Shown piece after piece: positions 56,385 through 64,000 of a DNA stretch of 64,000 bases (position 1 is its first letter; every line of letters starts with the position of its first letter). The notes below the pieces were generated by a model, which saw nothing but the letters and a program-made list of their open reading frames with translations, was not told where the DNA came from and made no database searches. The position numbers were made by a program, and so were the translations under genes. The stretch is from Pseudohongiella spirulinae (GTDB lineage: Bacteria > Pseudomonadota > Gammaproteobacteria > Pseudomonadales > Pseudohongiellaceae), in assembly GCF_001444425.1 (NCBI RefSeq), contig NZ_CP013189.1:1054001-1118000 (forward strand), read 5' to 3'.

Positions 56385-59300
56385 ATGAGTCTTACCGACA
56401 AAAGAAGTCCGGACATAGCCAGCGTTCATAAATTGAAAGTCGCTCTGGCCGGCGTTCGCAAACGCCGGCAATTCCTGCGTGTCCTGCATCAGTCCAGCCT
56501 GCTGGCGGTTGTTGTGGTCACCGCCTTCCTGGCGCTGAGTTTCCTCAGCCTGCGTCTGCCGGAACAATTCCTGCTGCAAGTGCTGATGTTTGCTGTATTC
56601 GGCGCGATTTCCGTATTTGCCCTGTGGCGCTATCTGGCGGCTTTGCGGCGTCTGCGTGAAGATGACCGGCAGTTGGCGGGTTATGTGGAGTCAAGGTTGC
56701 CAGATCTTGAGCAGCGCCTGCTGACCTCATTGGAGTTTTCTGCCGATTCCGATTCAGCCTCGCAAAAGGGCGTTTCCAGACAGTTTCTGCAGCAGCTATG
56801 GGATGATGCTGATGTTCACCTGCATGCCCAGCAACAACAACTCAGCAGAATCTCTGACAGTCGCATTCCACTGACTTCTTTTGCCATTGCAAGCGGTTCA
56901 GGGCTGTTGCTGGTCGTATTGCTGGTCAGCTCGGATGCTTTGCTGCGTGCTGGCAGCCAGCTACTCTGGCCTTTCAGTAACATGCCTGAAGTGACTGCTA
57001 CGCCGGTAATTGAGGAGTCCGCCGAACCTGCTGAGCTTGTATTGTCCGTCGAACCGGGTGATATCCGTATGCAGCGCGGCAGAGCAGCCACGATTCAGGT
57101 TCGGGTGGAGAATGCTGTTCCTGATGACGTGCGTCTGCGCATGCGTTCCGATCAACTTAACTGGTACGACGTCAATATGCAGCGCGATGGGGCGGGCAGT
57201 GACGGTGCAGCGTTCAGTTACTACATGCCGACAGTCACTGAAGACCTGGTCTACTATGTCAGCGTTGATTCTGACGGTGAGCAGCGCAGTCGGGAATACC
57301 GCATTACCCTCTATGATCTGCCGCAGGCGGAGCAGATTGATGTTGCCTATCAGTTCCCGTCATACACGGGTCTGGAAAACTATGAAGAAACCGACAGCGG
57401 TGATTTTGTTGTACCGGAAGGTACCCGTCTGGACCTGAACATTGCCTTTAACAAGGCGGTACAGCAGGCACAGATGGTGTTTGATGATGAAAGCAGCCTG
57501 CCTGTTACCGTAGACGGCCAGTCCGGACGAATTTCCCTGACAGTTGATCAGGACCGTGTATATCGCATTGTTGCTACTGATTTTGACCGTCAGCAAACAG
57601 AAGATGCTGATCAATACTACATTCGGGCTATTCCCGATGAAGTGCCATCGCTGGCATTGCTGAGCCCGGGTCGCGATCAGAATGTCATGCCACTGGAAGA
57701 AGTTGTACTGCAGATTGAAGCAAGCGACGACTACGGTCTGACAGATTTTACCCTGCACTACAGCGTGATTGGTGCCGATGAGGTTTCGGTGGACTTTCTG
57801 CCAGAAACCAATATTCGTAACGTGACAGGCGACCAGATGATCTACATGGAAGACCTGGCTGTCAGCCCTGGTGATTTTGTCAGCTATTACCTGACAGTTG
57901 CGGATAACAATGAACTTCGCGGTCCTCAGGAAGTTGTGTCGGATATCTATTTCCTGCAGGTGGTACCGACTGACCAGGAGTTTCGTCGCGCCAGTGGCGG
58001 CGGTCAGCAAGGCGGTGGCGGTGGTGGCGGCAACAATGAAAGCAGTGCGCTGGTCACGCTACAAAAAGACATTATTGCGGCAACCTGGCGATTACGACAG
58101 CAACAACTGAACATGGACCAGCAACAGTTTGAGGATGATGTGGCCGTGGTGGCCGACTCTCAGCGCGATGCCATGGATCGTGCCCGCATGTCCATTGATC
58201 GTCTGTCAGAACGAATCAACTTTGCTGATGACAGTTATGGCAATGCAGTCACGTATCTGCAACGCGCCATTGAACAGATGCAATCCGCTGCTGATGATCT
58301 GGATCAGTTGGCGCTTACGCAGGCCATGCAGCCTGAACAGCAGGCGCTGCAGTTTGTCTTGCGGGCAGAAGCAGAAATTAACCGTACCGATGTGAATTTT
58401 CAACGTCAGGCCGGCGGTGGCGGTGGCGGTGGGGGACAGCAGGAGCGTGAGGACCTGCGTGAGCTGTTCGAGATGGAGATGGGACAAAACGAAAATCGTT
58501 ATGAAACACCTCGTCAGGCTCAGCAGGGTGGCGGGCAGAACGCCGAAGAAAACAGCCGCCTGGAGGAACTGGCGAGGCGTCAGGAAGGGTTGACCAGGGC
58601 GCAGCGTAATCTGGCCAGACGTATGGATCAGATGGACGAAGAACAGCGCCGTCGGGAACTTGAGCGATTGCGGCGCGAGCAGGAGCAGTTATTGAACGAT
58701 GTGGCGCAATTACAACAACAGATGTCGCGTCGTCAGCAGATGAGCCAGTCGGCGCAAAGTGCTCAGGCGGGCGGCGGACAGAGCCAGAATGAACAGTTGC
58801 AGCGTGCACTGGAACAAATGCAGGAGGCGGCGCAGGCGCCCACGCCGGCGCAGGCTGCTGCCCGCAGTCAGCGAGCCCTGGAAAGTCTCAGAGAGCAGCA
58901 GCGAACGCTGGCGCAGCAACCAGACAACTCGCCTGATCAGTTGGCCCAGAACCTTGCCCAGCGCGGTCAGCAGTTACTGCAGCAACAGCAGCAGCTTCAG
59001 CAGGCGCTGGAAGATCTGAACAGGCAGCAGGGCCTGGGACAAACCCGTCAGGCGGCAGCCGAGAACGAGCAGCTACAGGAACTGGTCAACCAGCAGCAAC
59101 GCAACCGTCAGGAACTGGAGGAAATAGAACGGATGCTGCGGGCAGTGGTCGCGCGTGCTGATACGGACGAGCAGCAACTGTTATCGCAGGCTCAGGCGGC
59201 CAGCCGCGCTCTGCGACCGGTGCGCGAGCAGATGGATACCAGTAATCGGGTATTGCGTAATGGCATGGTAAACCTCGCACTGGATATAGAGAATGATGTA

Positions 59301-59999
59301 AATCAAGCACTTACAGAGCTGAATAATAATTTGCAGGCACTGGGTAGCGGTACCCAGCTTGCACAACAATCGGCTAATGCGGATCCGATCAGCCAGGCTG
59401 CGGCAGATGCCAGTGCTCTTCGACAACAATTGGAAGCCCTCCAGCAACAGATTGAGCAACGTCAGGGCGAACCTGGCGGTGATCAGTCGGGTACAGAGTC
59501 CATTGCACAACTGCGCGAACGGCTGCAGCAATCCCAGCAGCTCGCACAACAACTATCCGAGCAGCTGCAACAGGCCGGTCAACAACAGTCCGGTGAAGCC
59601 GGGCAACAACAGGGACGAGCCGCCGGTCAGCCTGCTCAGAGAGGTCAGGCAGGTCAGCAGGCCAATCGTGGTGCCCGTGCCGCGGGCGGCCAGGAAACCC
59701 GACAGGGCCTGGGTGGCATACCCGAGCAGGGTGAGGCCGCTTTGTGGGGTAATGCCCGCTCGATCAGCAGCGAAATCACGCAACAATCATTGGAAGCCTT
59801 CATGAACCAGCCCGAGTTGTTGCGCGGTTTATTGCAACCCCTGATTGAACTGGAAAGTGATCTGCGAGCACGTGCTGAACTGGCGCGCATTACCCAGCGT
59901 CTTTACACAGTATCAGAAGAAGATATCCCGGATGAATACCGCCAGCTGGTCGAGGCCTACTATCGGGCGCTCTCTGAAAACCGGAGTACAACACCGTAA
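56385..59999 (+). CDS. Very large DUF4175-type membrane protein with Q-rich coiled tail
   Basis: A 1204-residue protein. Three membrane segments lie at about residues 36-56, 64-83 and 165-188. A beta-rich periplasmic region follows (about 210-535). After a glycine linker (GGGQQGGGGGGGNN) comes a long glutamine- and arginine-rich helical tail (about 550-1150) with further Q/G-rich linkers. The architecture matches the DUF4175 family, known from Bacteroidetes and proteobacteria next to vWA and MoxR genes. Its function is not established. It is followed three bases later by the vWA gene. The Q-rich DNA shows no simple tandem repeat, so it is selected protein composition rather than slipped repeat. 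Confidence 0.8.
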   Translation: MSLTDKRSPDIASVHKLKVALAGVRKRRQFLRVLHQSSLLAVVVVTAFLALSFLSLRLPEQFLLQVLMFAVFGAISVFALWRYLAALRRLREDDRQLAGYVESRLPDLEQRLLTSLEFSADSDSASQKGVSRQFLQQLWDDADVHLHAQQQQLSRISDSRIPLTSFAIASGSGLLLVVLLVSSDALLRAGSQLLWPFSNMPEVTATPVIEESAEPAELVLSVEPGDIRMQRGRAATIQVRVENAVPDDVRLRMRSDQLNWYDVNMQRDGAGSDGAAFSYYMPTVTEDLVYYVSVDSDGEQRSREYRITLYDLPQAEQIDVAYQFPSYTGLENYEETDSGDFVVPEGTRLDLNIAFNKAVQQAQMVFDDESSLPVTVDGQSGRISLTVDQDRVYRIVATDFDRQQTEDADQYYIRAIPDEVPSLALLSPGRDQNVMPLEEVVLQIEASDDYGLTDFTLHYSVIGADEVSVDFLPETNIRNVTGDQMIYMEDLAVSPGDFVSYYLTVADNNELRGPQEVVSDIYFLQVVPTDQEFRRASGGGQQGGGGGGGNNESSALVTLQKDIIAATWRLRQQQLNMDQQQFEDDVAVVADSQRDAMDRARMSIDRLSERINFADDSYGNAVTYLQRAIEQMQSAADDLDQLALTQAMQPEQQALQFVLRAEAEINRTDVNFQRQAGGGGGGGGQQEREDLRELFEMEMGQNENRYETPRQAQQGGGQNAEENSRLEELARRQEGLTRAQRNLARRMDQMDEEQRRRELERLRREQEQLLNDVAQLQQQMSRRQQMSQSAQSAQAGGGQSQNEQLQRALEQMQEAAQAPTPAQAAARSQRALESLREQQRTLAQQPDNSPDQLAQNLAQRGQQLLQQQQQLQQALEDLNRQQGLGQTRQAAAENEQLQELVNQQQRNRQELEEIERMLRAVVARADTDEQQLLSQAQAASRALRPVREQMDTSNRVLRNGMVNLALDIENDVNQALTELNNNLQALGSGTQLAQQSANADPISQAAADASALRQQLEALQQQIEQRQGEPGGDQSGTESIAQLRERLQQSQQLAQQLSEQLQQAGQQQSGEAGQQQGRAAGQPAQRGQAGQQANRGARAAGGQETRQGLGGIPEQGEAALWGNARSISSEITQQSLEAFMNQPELLRGLLQPLIELESDLRARAELARITQRLYTVSEEDIPDEYRQLVEAYYRALSENRSTTP

Positions 60000-60002
60000 G
60001 TC

Positions 60003-62306
60003 ATGAATTTCTTTTACGAATCATATGTAGTTGATGCCATTCGTGATGGTCGGTTTTCGCTGGCTTACAGTCCGCATCCACTGTTGACCTTTGCACTATT
60101 TTTGCTGGTGCCGGTGCTTGTCTGGTGGCTTTACCGACGCACTACGCGGCCGCTGACACCACGCTGGCGCTTATTGCTGATCAGCTTGCGTTCAGCGGCG
60201 CTGATCATTCTGCTGTTAATGTTGTTGCGGCCTGTTATCAGCACCTGGGAAATAAATCCCCAGGAAACCTACCTGGCTGTGCTGGTGGATGACAGCGAAA
60301 GTATGCAGATTGCTGATATGGCGGGTGGGCAGAGCCGCAGTGAAGCTGTTCGCTCGGTGCTTTATGGCGATGACGGTGCATTGGCCACCCTGGCTGAACG
60401 CTATCAGCTTCGGACTTTTGGCTTTGACAAGAGCCTGCGCCGGGCAGGTTCTGAATTGGAGTTGACGGCTTCGGGCAACCTCTCCAGTCCAGATGCTGCC
60501 CTGCAGCAGGTGGCTGATCAGTTAGGCGGGCTGCCATTGAGTGGTGTTGTGCTGATCAGTGATGGCGCGGACAATTCCGGGGGCGATGTGCTGGCCCGGG
60601 CGCGCGATTTTGCTGCTCGTGAAATCCCGATTTTCACGGTCGGGGTGGGGCAAAGTGACATTCCCACCGATGTAGGCATTACCTCTGTCTCGGCTGCCAG
60701 CACCATCCTGGATAACAGTGTCTTTGATGTTCAGGCAACATTGATTCAGCGGGGTTATGCCGGACGTCAGGTTAACCTGCGGGTCATGGACGGCGACACT
60801 GAGGTGCTCAGCCGCGCGGTGCTTCTGGGGGCGGATGGCAGCAGCCAGCGAGTCGACCTGGAACTGAGTCCGGAGCGCCGCGAACCCATTCTCTATGAGC
60901 TGTTGATTGAACCTTTGGATCAGGAGCTGATACTGCAGAACAACCGCTATCAGTTTCTGGTCGACAACAGCGAACGACCGGCACTGAATGTTCTGTATGT
61001 GGAAGGTCATCCGCGTAACGAGTTCAAGTTTATCAGACGAGCGGTTGAGGGCGATGAGAGTCTGCGGCTTGCCTCCTATCTGCAAACCGGCCCCGGACGT
61101 TTCTATCGCCAGGGCATTAACTCGCCATTGGAACTCAACAACGGATTTCCGACTGATGCTTCGGAACTTTACACCTATGAAGCAGTGATTCTGGGGGATA
61201 TCGAACGGGATTTTCTGAGCGATGAACAGCTAGGACTGTTGCAGGACTTTGTCGCTGAGCGCGGTGGCGGCCTGCTGCTCAGTGGTCGACTGAATGATGC
61301 ATTTATCGATACTGCTCTGGCTGATCTTTTGCCGGTGACGCCTGAGCGCTCCACAACATTGCCTGCTTATCTGCAAGGTGGTATTACCCGCGGCACGCAT
61401 GCTACCGGCGAGCTTTTCAGACCGCGGCTTACGCCGTCCGGCGAGTTCTCGCCATTGCTGCGGCTGAGTTCCGATGATTCAGAGAATCGGGTGCAGTGGG
61501 CCGCATTGCCCGCGTTACAGGGTGTTTATGTTACCGGTCGCCCTAAGCCAGGAGCTACTGTGCTGGCCGAACACCCTTCTATTCAGTATCAGGGCCAGGC
61601 TTTGCCGGTGATCGCAACCCAGCGTTACGGCAGTGGCCGCAGTATGGCCATCACAACGGCTAGCACCTGGCGATGGCAGATGCTGATGTCGTCCGAAGAT
61701 GATTCGCATGAACGGATCTGGCGCCAGATGCTGCGCTGGTTGTCGCAGGATGCCCTGGAGCGGGTAACGGTTAATTTCGACAAACCATTCTACAACGTGG
61801 GTGACCAGGTCACGGTAACCGCGCGGGTTCGCAATGAAGAGTTTCAGGCGGACAACAATGCCTCTCTGTGGCTGCAGCGCACTAACCCTGATGGCTCGAT
61901 GAGCGACGTCGCCATGGAATGGGATATCAGCGAAGATGGTGTCTACCGAAGTCAGTTTACCGTTGACCAGGAAGGTGTTTACAACACCCTGGTTGATGTC
62001 AGCAGTGCAGTCGGGGCGGGCATAGAAAATGAGAAAAACTCGGCATTTGTTGTCACCCCGTCGCTGCGGGAATTCAACAATGCCGGGCGCGATGCAGGAT
62101 TACTGGGACGTATAGCTGAGAGCAGTGGCGGGCAATACTATGACCTGTCGCAGATTGATCAGCTGGTTTCTGATATTGAACGAACCCCGGGTGCTTATTC
62201 GCGTGAGGTGCAGGAAGATCTTTGGGATAAACCATGGCTCCTGGCACTTCTTATAGCTCTGATGTCTGCCGACTGGATGGCCAGGCGTTATCGGGGGCTG
62301 TCATGA
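60003..62306 (+). CDS. Membrane-anchored vWA-domain protein with glutamine amidotransferase-like region
   Basis: A 767-residue protein. Two N-terminal helices lie at about residues 25-44 and 55-78. Next is a vWA domain with the metal motif VDDSESMQ (DxSxS, about 97) and VVLISDGADNSGGD (about 185). A glutamine amidotransferase-like segment follows (VLYVEGHPRNEFKF near 330, then ERGGGLLLSGR). A beta-rich region and a C-terminal helix (LLALLIALMSADWMARRY) end it. It resembles BatA/BatB-type and DUF4159-neighbour proteins. It is coupled to DUF4175 by a three-base gap and to the next gene by an ATGA overlap. Confidence 0.85.
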   Translation: MNFFYESYVVDAIRDGRFSLAYSPHPLLTFALFLLVPVLVWWLYRRTTRPLTPRWRLLLISLRSAALIILLLMLLRPVISTWEINPQETYLAVLVDDSESMQIADMAGGQSRSEAVRSVLYGDDGALATLAERYQLRTFGFDKSLRRAGSELELTASGNLSSPDAALQQVADQLGGLPLSGVVLISDGADNSGGDVLARARDFAAREIPIFTVGVGQSDIPTDVGITSVSAASTILDNSVFDVQATLIQRGYAGRQVNLRVMDGDTEVLSRAVLLGADGSSQRVDLELSPERREPILYELLIEPLDQELILQNNRYQFLVDNSERPALNVLYVEGHPRNEFKFIRRAVEGDESLRLASYLQTGPGRFYRQGINSPLELNNGFPTDASELYTYEAVILGDIERDFLSDEQLGLLQDFVAERGGGLLLSGRLNDAFIDTALADLLPVTPERSTTLPAYLQGGITRGTHATGELFRPRLTPSGEFSPLLRLSSDDSENRVQWAALPALQGVYVTGRPKPGATVLAEHPSIQYQGQALPVIATQRYGSGRSMAITTASTWRWQMLMSSEDDSHERIWRQMLRWLSQDALERVTVNFDKPFYNVGDQVTVTARVRNEEFQADNNASLWLQRTNPDGSMSDVAMEWDISEDGVYRSQFTVDQEGVYNTLVDVSSAVGAGIENEKNSAFVVTPSLREFNNAGRDAGLLGRIAESSGGQYYDLSQIDQLVSDIERTPGAYSREVQEDLWDKPWLLALLIALMSADWMARRYRGLS

Positions 62307-63343
62307 GACTATGTAGATTCTGTGTGATCACATTAGCTTGCCTGGGACTGTTTGGCACCGTGCAGGCTCAGCCGGTGTCTGATAATGAAATGCCCTGGTT
62401 TAATCAGACGGCCGCCAACAACAAATATGCATTGATCATCACGGGGGCCGCCGCCGCGCCTGATATACGAGACCGCTTCCGACGCTGGACATCGACATTG
62501 CGCAGCACCCTGATCGAAGATTACGGCTATGACAGTAGCCGTATTCGGATATTACTGGATGATGGAGAGAATGTTGGCAACCTGTCTTCCATTATCAGCG
62601 GGAGTTCCAGAGTCGACGATATCAAGCGCCAGGTGTCTGTATTGGCCGAACAGGTCAACGAAGGCGATCAACTGAGTGTATTCCTGATCGGTCATGGTTC
62701 GGGAACATTTGGTGAGGCCAAGTTCAATAATGTGGGCCCGGATATGACGGGTGCGGAACTGGCTGACATGTTGTCGGTTTTCACGGCACAGGATCTGATC
62801 ATTTTTAATACCACCAGCGCCAGTTTCGAGTTTACTCGTGAGTTATCCCTGCCAGGTCGGGTTGTGGTCTCAGCGACACGCTCAGCGGCCGAGCGCTATG
62901 ATCCATTGTTTGCTGACTATCTGATTGCCGGTCTGCAGGGCCATACCGCCGATCTGGACAGAAACGGTCGTGTTTCCGTGCTGGAAGTTTTTAACTATGC
63001 CAGCACACGAGTTGCTGACTGGTATCGGGAACAGGGTCGACTGGCCACTGAAAATGCGGTGCTCGATGATACCGGAGACGGTTTGTTCAGTCGCGAGCCA
63101 GGCCAGCAGCAGGCTGATGGTTTGCTGGCTGAAATTGCCTACCTGGATGTGATTCGTCCGGTGGCCGAAAAGACCTCACCCCGTGCCAGGGAAGTACTGT
63201 CACAGATACAGTCTCTGGAGCGCGACATCTTTATTTTACGTAATCAGAAAGCCAATTACCTTGAGGATGATTACTGGAATCGGCTGGAAGCCCTGTTGAT
63301 TGATCTTGCCGTTCAAACGAGGGAATACAATGCCTTGCCCTGA
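62303..63343 (+). CDS. Exported caspase-like protein lacking the catalytic cysteine
   Basis: A 346-residue exported protein. The ATG at 62303 overlaps the vWA stop. Residues 1-23 are a signal peptide ending VQAQ. The caspase/legumain-like (clan CD) fold is suggested by the histidine segment SVFLIGHGSGTFG (about residue 137). The next strand ends LIIFNTTSASFEF, where active relatives have a cysteine (such as DACFSG). Threonine or serine now fills that place. The rest is helical. It may be an inactive scaffold or use serine or threonine. TPR and vWA neighbours suggest a shared complex. Confidence 0.75.
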   Translation: MRLCRFCVITLACLGLFGTVQAQPVSDNEMPWFNQTAANNKYALIITGAAAAPDIRDRFRRWTSTLRSTLIEDYGYDSSRIRILLDDGENVGNLSSIISGSSRVDDIKRQVSVLAEQVNEGDQLSVFLIGHGSGTFGEAKFNNVGPDMTGAELADMLSVFTAQDLIIFNTTSASFEFTRELSLPGRVVVSATRSAAERYDPLFADYLIAGLQGHTADLDRNGRVSVLEVFNYASTRVADWYREQGRLATENAVLDDTGDGLFSREPGQQQADGLLAEIAYLDVIRPVAEKTSPRAREVLSQIQSLERDIFILRNQKANYLEDDYWNRLEALLIDLAVQTREYNALP

Positions 63344-64000
63344 ATTCACGACAATGGTTAAACGGTTGAGCGCGGTTGCTCTTTCTGCCGCGCTGCTATG
63401 TCCCGCACCACTGTACGCCCAGAATGAGCCGACAGCGCTGGAGAATCTGCAACGCGCCGAGGAATTGCTGCAACGCGGTTCTTACCTGGCAGCGCAGGAA
63501 GTGTTTCAGACTGTGCGTGATGCTTTTTACCAGGAGCAGGTGGCTCTGGGTCTGGCGCGCACACACATGGAAACTGGCCAGTATGATCGGGCTATCGCTG
63601 CCCTGCAACAGGTCATCGATGAGCCGGCTGATCAACCGTTACCAAGTACACGCCTGGCCGAAATCTATGTGCTGACTGGTCGATCAGCCGAAGCTCAGGC
63701 CTTGTTGCAGGAAGTTGTCGATTCGGTTTCTCAGCCGCCAGTCAGGTCTTTGGTGCAATACGGCCTGGTGTTGCAGTTGCGTGGCGAAACAGAGTTGGCC
63801 GATGTGCAATTCAACGCAGCGCTGGATCGCTATGACAGTGGGCTGGTATTTGACTCCGGGGATGTCGGGATGGTTGCGCTGGCGGCCTGGCAGCTTGATG
63901 AGTTCCATGATGCAAATGCCCTGTTCGGAGAAGCGGTGCGACTGGATTCAGGTAACCTGGAATCACTGGTGCTGTGGGGTAATCTTTTCCAGGAAAAATT
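63330..64000 (+). CDS. Exported TPR protein (3' part outside window)
   Basis: An open frame of at least 223 codons running off the window. The ATG at 63330 overlaps the caspase-like gene by 14 bases and has GAGGGA before it. A second ATG (63354) starts a basic signal peptide (MVKRLSAVALSAALL) ending LYAQ. The mature part is helix pairs of TPR type, for example LARTHMETGQYDRAIAALQQ and GNLESLVLWGNLF. It is the fourth gene of the DUF4175-vWA-caspase-like cluster. The protein is probably periplasmic and acts as an assembly surface. Confidence 0.82.
   Translation, partial: MPCPEFTTMVKRLSAVALSAALLCPAPLYAQNEPTALENLQRAEELLQRGSYLAAQEVFQTVRDAFYQEQVALGLARTHMETGQYDRAIAALQQVIDEPADQPLPSTRLAEIYVLTGRSAEAQALLQEVVDSVSQPPVRSLVQYGLVLQLRGETELADVQFNAALDRYDSGLVFDSGDVGMVALAAWQLDEFHDANALFGEAVRLDSGNLESLVLWGNLFQEK

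Noticed and set aside
58010-59700. Glutamine-rich DNA as a tandem repeat
   Set aside because: CAG and CAA codons are mixed with no fixed unit, so it is protein composition and not a DNA repeat or CRISPR.

Overview
The window is 64 kb of a gammaproteobacterial chromosome of moderate GC content. It is densely coded, has no rRNA or tRNA genes, and carries no recognisable phage or full transposon. Gene content and order suggest a heterotrophic, probably aquatic member of the broad Pseudomonadales/Cellvibrionales-like group. Supporting traits are the pycR-pycA-pycB arrangement seen in pseudomonads, a long pseudomonad-style HolD beside rimI, PanP-type beta-alanine synthesis, and secreted copper monooxygenase-like and periplasmic methyltransferase-like proteins. 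The genus cannot be fixed from the sequence alone.

Layout. 1-4314: tamB (cut by the window edge) and tamA, minus strand. 4493-12159: a tightly spaced plus-strand run acnA-fumC-sad-like aldehyde dehydrogenase-QEGLA metallopeptidase-htpX. 12183-16219: minus-strand genes for an Anbu proteasome-like protein, a small acidic protein, an acyl-CoA ligase and a quinone oxidoreductase. 16330-19910: holD-rimI-lysozyme-like protein-hisC-small membrane protein, apparently starting from a leaderless promoter. 20386-20881: an AT-rich gap with three DnaA-box-like sites. 21634-27358: a five-gene peptide-type ABC importer. 27303-30505: divergent CopC-like gene and a cytochrome c/copper monooxygenase-like protein with its partner. 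30679-33755: AraC regulator, heme A synthase and a lipoprotein hydrolase, whose end is overwritten by a 278-bp nested palindrome. 34023-37255: secreted methyltransferase, PAP2 phosphatase, mercaptopyruvate sulfurtransferase and EamA exporter. 37412-43521: prfC, tgt, yajC, secD, secF. 43461-47810: pycR, pycA, pycB. 47813-55599: panP, mltD-like, mltB-like, a queuosine-tRNA mannosyltransferase-like protein and an acyl-CoA synthetase. 55679-64000: NUDT19-like hydrolase, then a coupled cluster of DUF4175, vWA, caspase-like and TPR proteins that runs off the window.

How the genes fit together. The acn-fum-sad block supplies TCA-cycle steps and a possible succinic semialdehyde route to succinate. 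PycAB feeds oxaloacetate into the cycle. Tgt makes the queuosine precursor in tRNA, and the DUF3524 glycosyltransferase is a candidate for decorating it. YajC-SecDF, TamAB, HtpX and the two transglycosylases serve envelope biogenesis. The best candidates for undescribed biology are the DUF4175/vWA/inactive-caspase/TPR cluster, the copper monooxygenase trio, the large palindromic element at 33734-34011 and the DnaA-box region near 20.5 kb.
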